DNA of 64,000 nucleotides, taken from the NCBI RefSeq assembly GCF_009834515.1, contig NZ_CP019426.1:5773001-5837000 (forward strand), given 5' to 3'. Numbering within the stretch: position 1 is the first letter of the stretch; the number at the start of each line of letters is the position of its first letter. A model generated the notes under the pieces. The model worked only from the letters and a program-made list of their open reading frames with translations, did no database searches and was not told the origin of the DNA. Shown piece by piece: positions 61,721 through 64,000 of the stretch. The DNA is from Pseudomonas sp. R84. GTDB taxonomy: Bacteria > Pseudomonadota > Gammaproteobacteria > Pseudomonadales > Pseudomonadaceae. The translations under genes and the position numbers were made by a program.

Positions 61721-62986
61721 ATGTATCTGTTTCGTCTGGCCATGGCCAGCCTGGCCAACCGCCGCTTCACCGCTTTGCTCACGGCTTTTGCCATCGCCCT
61801 CTCGGTATGCCTGTTACTCGCCGTTGAGCGAGTACGCACCGAAGCCAAAGCCAGTTTCGCCAGCACCATCAGCGGCACCGACCTGATCGTCGGCGCCCGC
61901 TCCGGCTCGGTGAACCTGTTGTTGTACTCGGTATTTCGCATCGGCAACGCCACCAACAACATTCGCTGGGACAGCTTCGAACACTTCGCCAGCAACCCGA
62001 AAGTGAAGTGGGCGATCCCGATGTCCCTCGGCGACTCCCATCGCGGCTACCGGGTGATGGGTACCACTGAAGCCTATTTCGAGCATTACCAGTACGGTCG
62101 CCAGCAACACCTGGCACTGGCCGATGGTCGCGCGTTTGCAACCGATCCGTTTGAAGTGGTGCTGGGTGCCGAGGTCGCGGATGCGCTGCATTACAAACTC
62201 GGCGACCAACTGGTGCTGGCCCACGGCGTGGCGGCGATCAGTCTGGTCAAGCACGACGACAAACCGTTCACCGTGGTCGGTATTCTCAAGCGCACCGGCA
62301 CCCCGGTCGATCGCACGCTGCACATCAGCCTCGGTGGTATGGAGGCAATTCACATCGACTGGCACAACGGTGTGCCGGCACGCGGCAATGGCCGGATCAG
62401 CGCCGATCAGGCACGCAACATGGACCTGACGCCGCAAGCGATCACCGCGTTCATGCTCGGCCTCAACAGCAAGATTTCCACCTTTGCGCTGCAACGCGAG
62501 ATCAACGAATTCCGTGGCGAACCGATGCTGGCGATTCTGCCGGGCGTGGCGTTGCAGGAGTTGTGGAGTCTGATGAGCACCGCCGAAAAAGCGCTGTTCG
62601 TGGTCTCGTTGTTCGTGGTGCTGACCGGGTTGATCGGCATGCTCACGGCGATTCTCACCAGCCTCAACGAACGGCGCCGCGAGATGGCGATTCTGCGCTC
62701 AGTCGGGGCGCGACCGTGGCATATCGCGAGCCTGTTGGTGCTCGAGGCGTTCGCCCTGGCGCTGACCGGGGTGATTGCCGGGGTAGCTCTTTTGTACATC
62801 GGCATCGCTGCAGCGCAAGGTGACGTGCAGGCCAATTACGGTTTGTATCTGCCGCTGGCATGGCCGAGCGAGTATGAATGGACGCTGCTCGGTGGCATTC
62901 TGGCCGCCGCGCTGCTGATGGGCAGCGTGCCGGCCTGGCGCGCTTATCGCCAATCCCTGGCCGATGGCCTGTCGATCCGTTTATGA
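61721..62986 (+). CDS. ABC transporter permease (FtsX/MacB type)
   Basis: A 421-residue permease with one N-terminal helix (about 13-30), a large periplasmic MacB-like domain (about 35-270) and three C-terminal helices, the FtsX-like layout. ERRREMAILRSVGARPWHI is the coupling helix typical of MacB/LolC. Such transporters move lipoproteins, peptides or siderophore-like molecules by mechanotransmission. Here the zinc context suggests export or handling of a zinc-related factor. It is 1 base after the ATPase gene. Confidence 0.92.
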   Translation: MYLFRLAMASLANRRFTALLTAFAIALSVCLLLAVERVRTEAKASFASTISGTDLIVGARSGSVNLLLYSVFRIGNATNNIRWDSFEHFASNPKVKWAIPMSLGDSHRGYRVMGTTEAYFEHYQYGRQQHLALADGRAFATDPFEVVLGAEVADALHYKLGDQLVLAHGVAAISLVKHDDKPFTVVGILKRTGTPVDRTLHISLGGMEAIHIDWHNGVPARGNGRISADQARNMDLTPQAITAFMLGLNSKISTFALQREINEFRGEPMLAILPGVALQELWSLMSTAEKALFVVSLFVVLTGLIGMLTAILTSLNERRREMAILRSVGARPWHIASLLVLEAFALALTGVIAGVALLYIGIAAAQGDVQANYGLYLPLAWPSEYEWTLLGGILAAALLMGSVPAWRAYRQSLADGLSIRL

Positions 62987-62997
62987 GGATGTTCACC

Positions 62998-63516
62998 ATG
63001 CCCCGCGCTGCACTCGCGCTGCTGTTGTTGATCGCCCTGCCCGTGTGGGCAGCGGCGCCGAAAGACCTGACGTGGTCGGAAATGATCCCGCCGGACGCCG
63101 CGCCGGAAGTGCCGAACATGACCCCGCTGCATGACATGTCGAAGATGAGCGACGCGCTCTCCGCTGAATCCGCGCCTGCGGCGAAGCAGGACCTGCCGAA
63201 TGCGCCGGTGGTGAAGGCACTCGACGGTCAGAATATTCGTTTGCCGGGCTACATCGTGCCGCTGGAAGTCAATGAAGAGGGGCGTACCACCGACTTCTTG
63301 CTGGTGCCGTATTTCGGCGCGTGCATCCATGTGCCGCCTCCGCCGTCGAACCAGATCGTGCATGTGAAAAGCGAGTTGGGCGTGAAGCTTGATGAGCTGT
63401 ATCAGCCGTACTGGGTCGAGGGGCCGTTGCAGGTCAAAGCGTCGAGCAGCGAACTGGCGGATGCCGGGTATCAGATGGATGCCGACAAGATTTATGTGTA
63501 TGAGCTGCCGGAGTGA
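62998..63516 (+). CDS. DUF3299 periplasmic protein
   Basis: A 172-residue exported protein (signal peptide about 1-18, ending VWAAA). DUF3299 blocks: VKALDGQNIRLPGYIVPLE, TTDFLLVPYFGACIHVPPPPSNQIVHV. The Cys-His pair GACIH could bind metal. It completes the zinc operon. For the start, GAGG lies nine bases before ATG 62998; an in-frame ATG at 62983 overlapping the permease stop codon is an alternative and adds five residues. Confidence 0.9.
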   Translation: MPRAALALLLLIALPVWAAAPKDLTWSEMIPPDAAPEVPNMTPLHDMSKMSDALSAESAPAAKQDLPNAPVVKALDGQNIRLPGYIVPLEVNEEGRTTDFLLVPYFGACIHVPPPPSNQIVHVKSELGVKLDELYQPYWVEGPLQVKASSSELADAGYQMDADKIYVYELPE

Positions 63517-63549
63517 ATCCGGCGGTTTTGTGCTGCTTGATCCATCGTC

Positions 63550-63614
63550 TTCGCGAGCAGGCTCGCTCCCACAGGTGATCACATTCCAGGGTGGGAGCGA
63601 GCTTGCTCGCGAAG
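63550..63614. repeat. REP pair, family A
   Basis: Inverted TTCGCGAGCAGGCTCGCTCC units 33 bases after the DUF3299 gene, separating the zinc operon from oprG. Confidence 0.85.
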
Positions 63615-63658
63615 GGGCCCGCAAAGGTTCCGCAAAAGTCTGCCCCTTCACTGTTTCA

Positions 63659-63672
63659 TTGAGCTGAGTCAA
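63659..63672. promoter_or_regulatory. Anr/FNR-type box upstream of oprG
   Basis: TTGAGCTGAGTCAA keeps the TTGA and TCAA half-sites of the FNR/Anr consensus (TTGAT-N4-ATCAA) with the correct spacing, 67 bases before the oprG start. P. aeruginosa oprG is known to be Anr-controlled. Confidence 0.55.
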
Positions 63673-63738
63673 AAGACCGTATCAGTTGGCTTCGTACCAT
63701 AGGACATCGAACATTTTTAACGTCCTTTCGGAGCCCCC

Positions 63739-64000
63739 ATGAACAAGTCCTTGCTCAGCGCTTCGCTGTTTGCCCTCGCGCTCGCAGCCCCGCTCGCCCA
63801 TGCCCACGAAGCCGGTGACATCCTCATTCGTGCCGGTGCGATCACCGTCAACCCGAAGGCCGACAGCTCCAGCGTCAAGGTCGATCAGGGTCCGTTGAGC
63901 GGCACCAATCTGGGCGGCAAGGCGACCATGAGCAGCGACACCCAACTGGGTCTCAACTTCGCCTACATGCTCACCGATCACGTCGGCCTCGAATTGCTTG
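63739..64000 (+). CDS. oprG: OmpW family porin OprG (partial, 5' end)
   Basis: The first 87 residues of an OmpW/OprG eight-stranded outer-membrane barrel; the gene runs past the window. The signal peptide is about 1-22 (LAAPLAHAH). It is followed by the family pattern HEAGDILIRAGAITVNPKADSS and LGLNFAYMLTDHVGLELL. OprG passes small hydrophobic molecules and amino acids. A ribosome site (GGAG) precedes ATG 63739. Confidence 0.93.
   Translation, partial: MNKSLLSASLFALALAAPLAHAHEAGDILIRAGAITVNPKADSSSVKVDQGPLSGTNLGGKATMSSDTQLGLNFAYMLTDHVGLELL

Noticed and set aside
1-64000. CRISPR array, tRNA or rRNA genes
   Set aside because: No regularly spaced direct repeats, and no T-loop plus CCA pattern or rRNA-like stretch was seen on either strand.

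Overview
The window is a piece of a Pseudomonas chromosome, most likely the P. fluorescens group. The evidence is the high GC content, two families of REP palindromes in the intergenic gaps, and a core gene order that I recall from P. aeruginosa around ppa, the mag genes, dxs, the rib operon, cnoX, a zinc operon and oprG.

Layout. (1) 0.1-3.9 kb is core: a GNAT acetyltransferase, DedA, MtfA, inorganic pyrophosphatase and an S24 repressor-like regulator. (2) 4.2-30.3 kb is an integrated genomic island bounded by a 20-bp direct repeat (4212-4231 and 30254-30273). The left repeat lies in the terminator of an unidentified host transcript. The island starts with a tyrosine recombinase and P4-satellite-like genes (YagK/YfjJ-type protein, AlpA), then a zinc-ribbon/glycine-zipper protein, a DUF932 protein and a RadC-like protein. 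The rest is a defence locus: a 5mC methyltransferase (dcm) on the + strand facing a ten-gene, tightly coupled minus-strand operon. (3) 30.4-43.0 kb holds a diguanylate cyclase, a NucS-like nuclease gene and the six-gene alpha-2-macroglobulin operon (magA-F; yfaP/A/T/S/Q/P homologues). (4) 43.4-64 kb is core metabolism: xseB-ispA-dxs, a BtuB-like receptor and BtuF-like binding protein, ribA, a periplasmic solute-binding protein, pgpA-thiL-nusB-ribH-ribBA-ribE-ribD-nrdR, a YbaY lipoprotein, a methyltransferase, CnoX, a Zur-type zinc operon (DUF2796, ABC ATPase, permease, DUF3299) and the start of oprG.

The most interesting part is the defence operon, read from 29.8 down to 11.7 kb: drmD - drmMI - 97-aa orf - GHKL (paraMORC-like) ATPase - Rossmann methyltransferase-like protein - AspBHI-like modification-dependent endonuclease - drmA - drmB - drmC - vsr. 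It is a class 1 DISARM core with a four-gene cassette between drmMI and drmA. It is flanked by a 5mC methyltransferase, which is otherwise a class 2 hallmark, and a vsr gene whose start follows a G11 tract. The frame of a coupled upstream ATG depends on that tract length, so vsr may be phase-variable. The AspBHI-like enzyme family cuts 5mC-containing DNA, which puts a possible writer and a possible cutter of the same mark in one island.

Gene calls rest on motifs and recalled families only. No database search was run.
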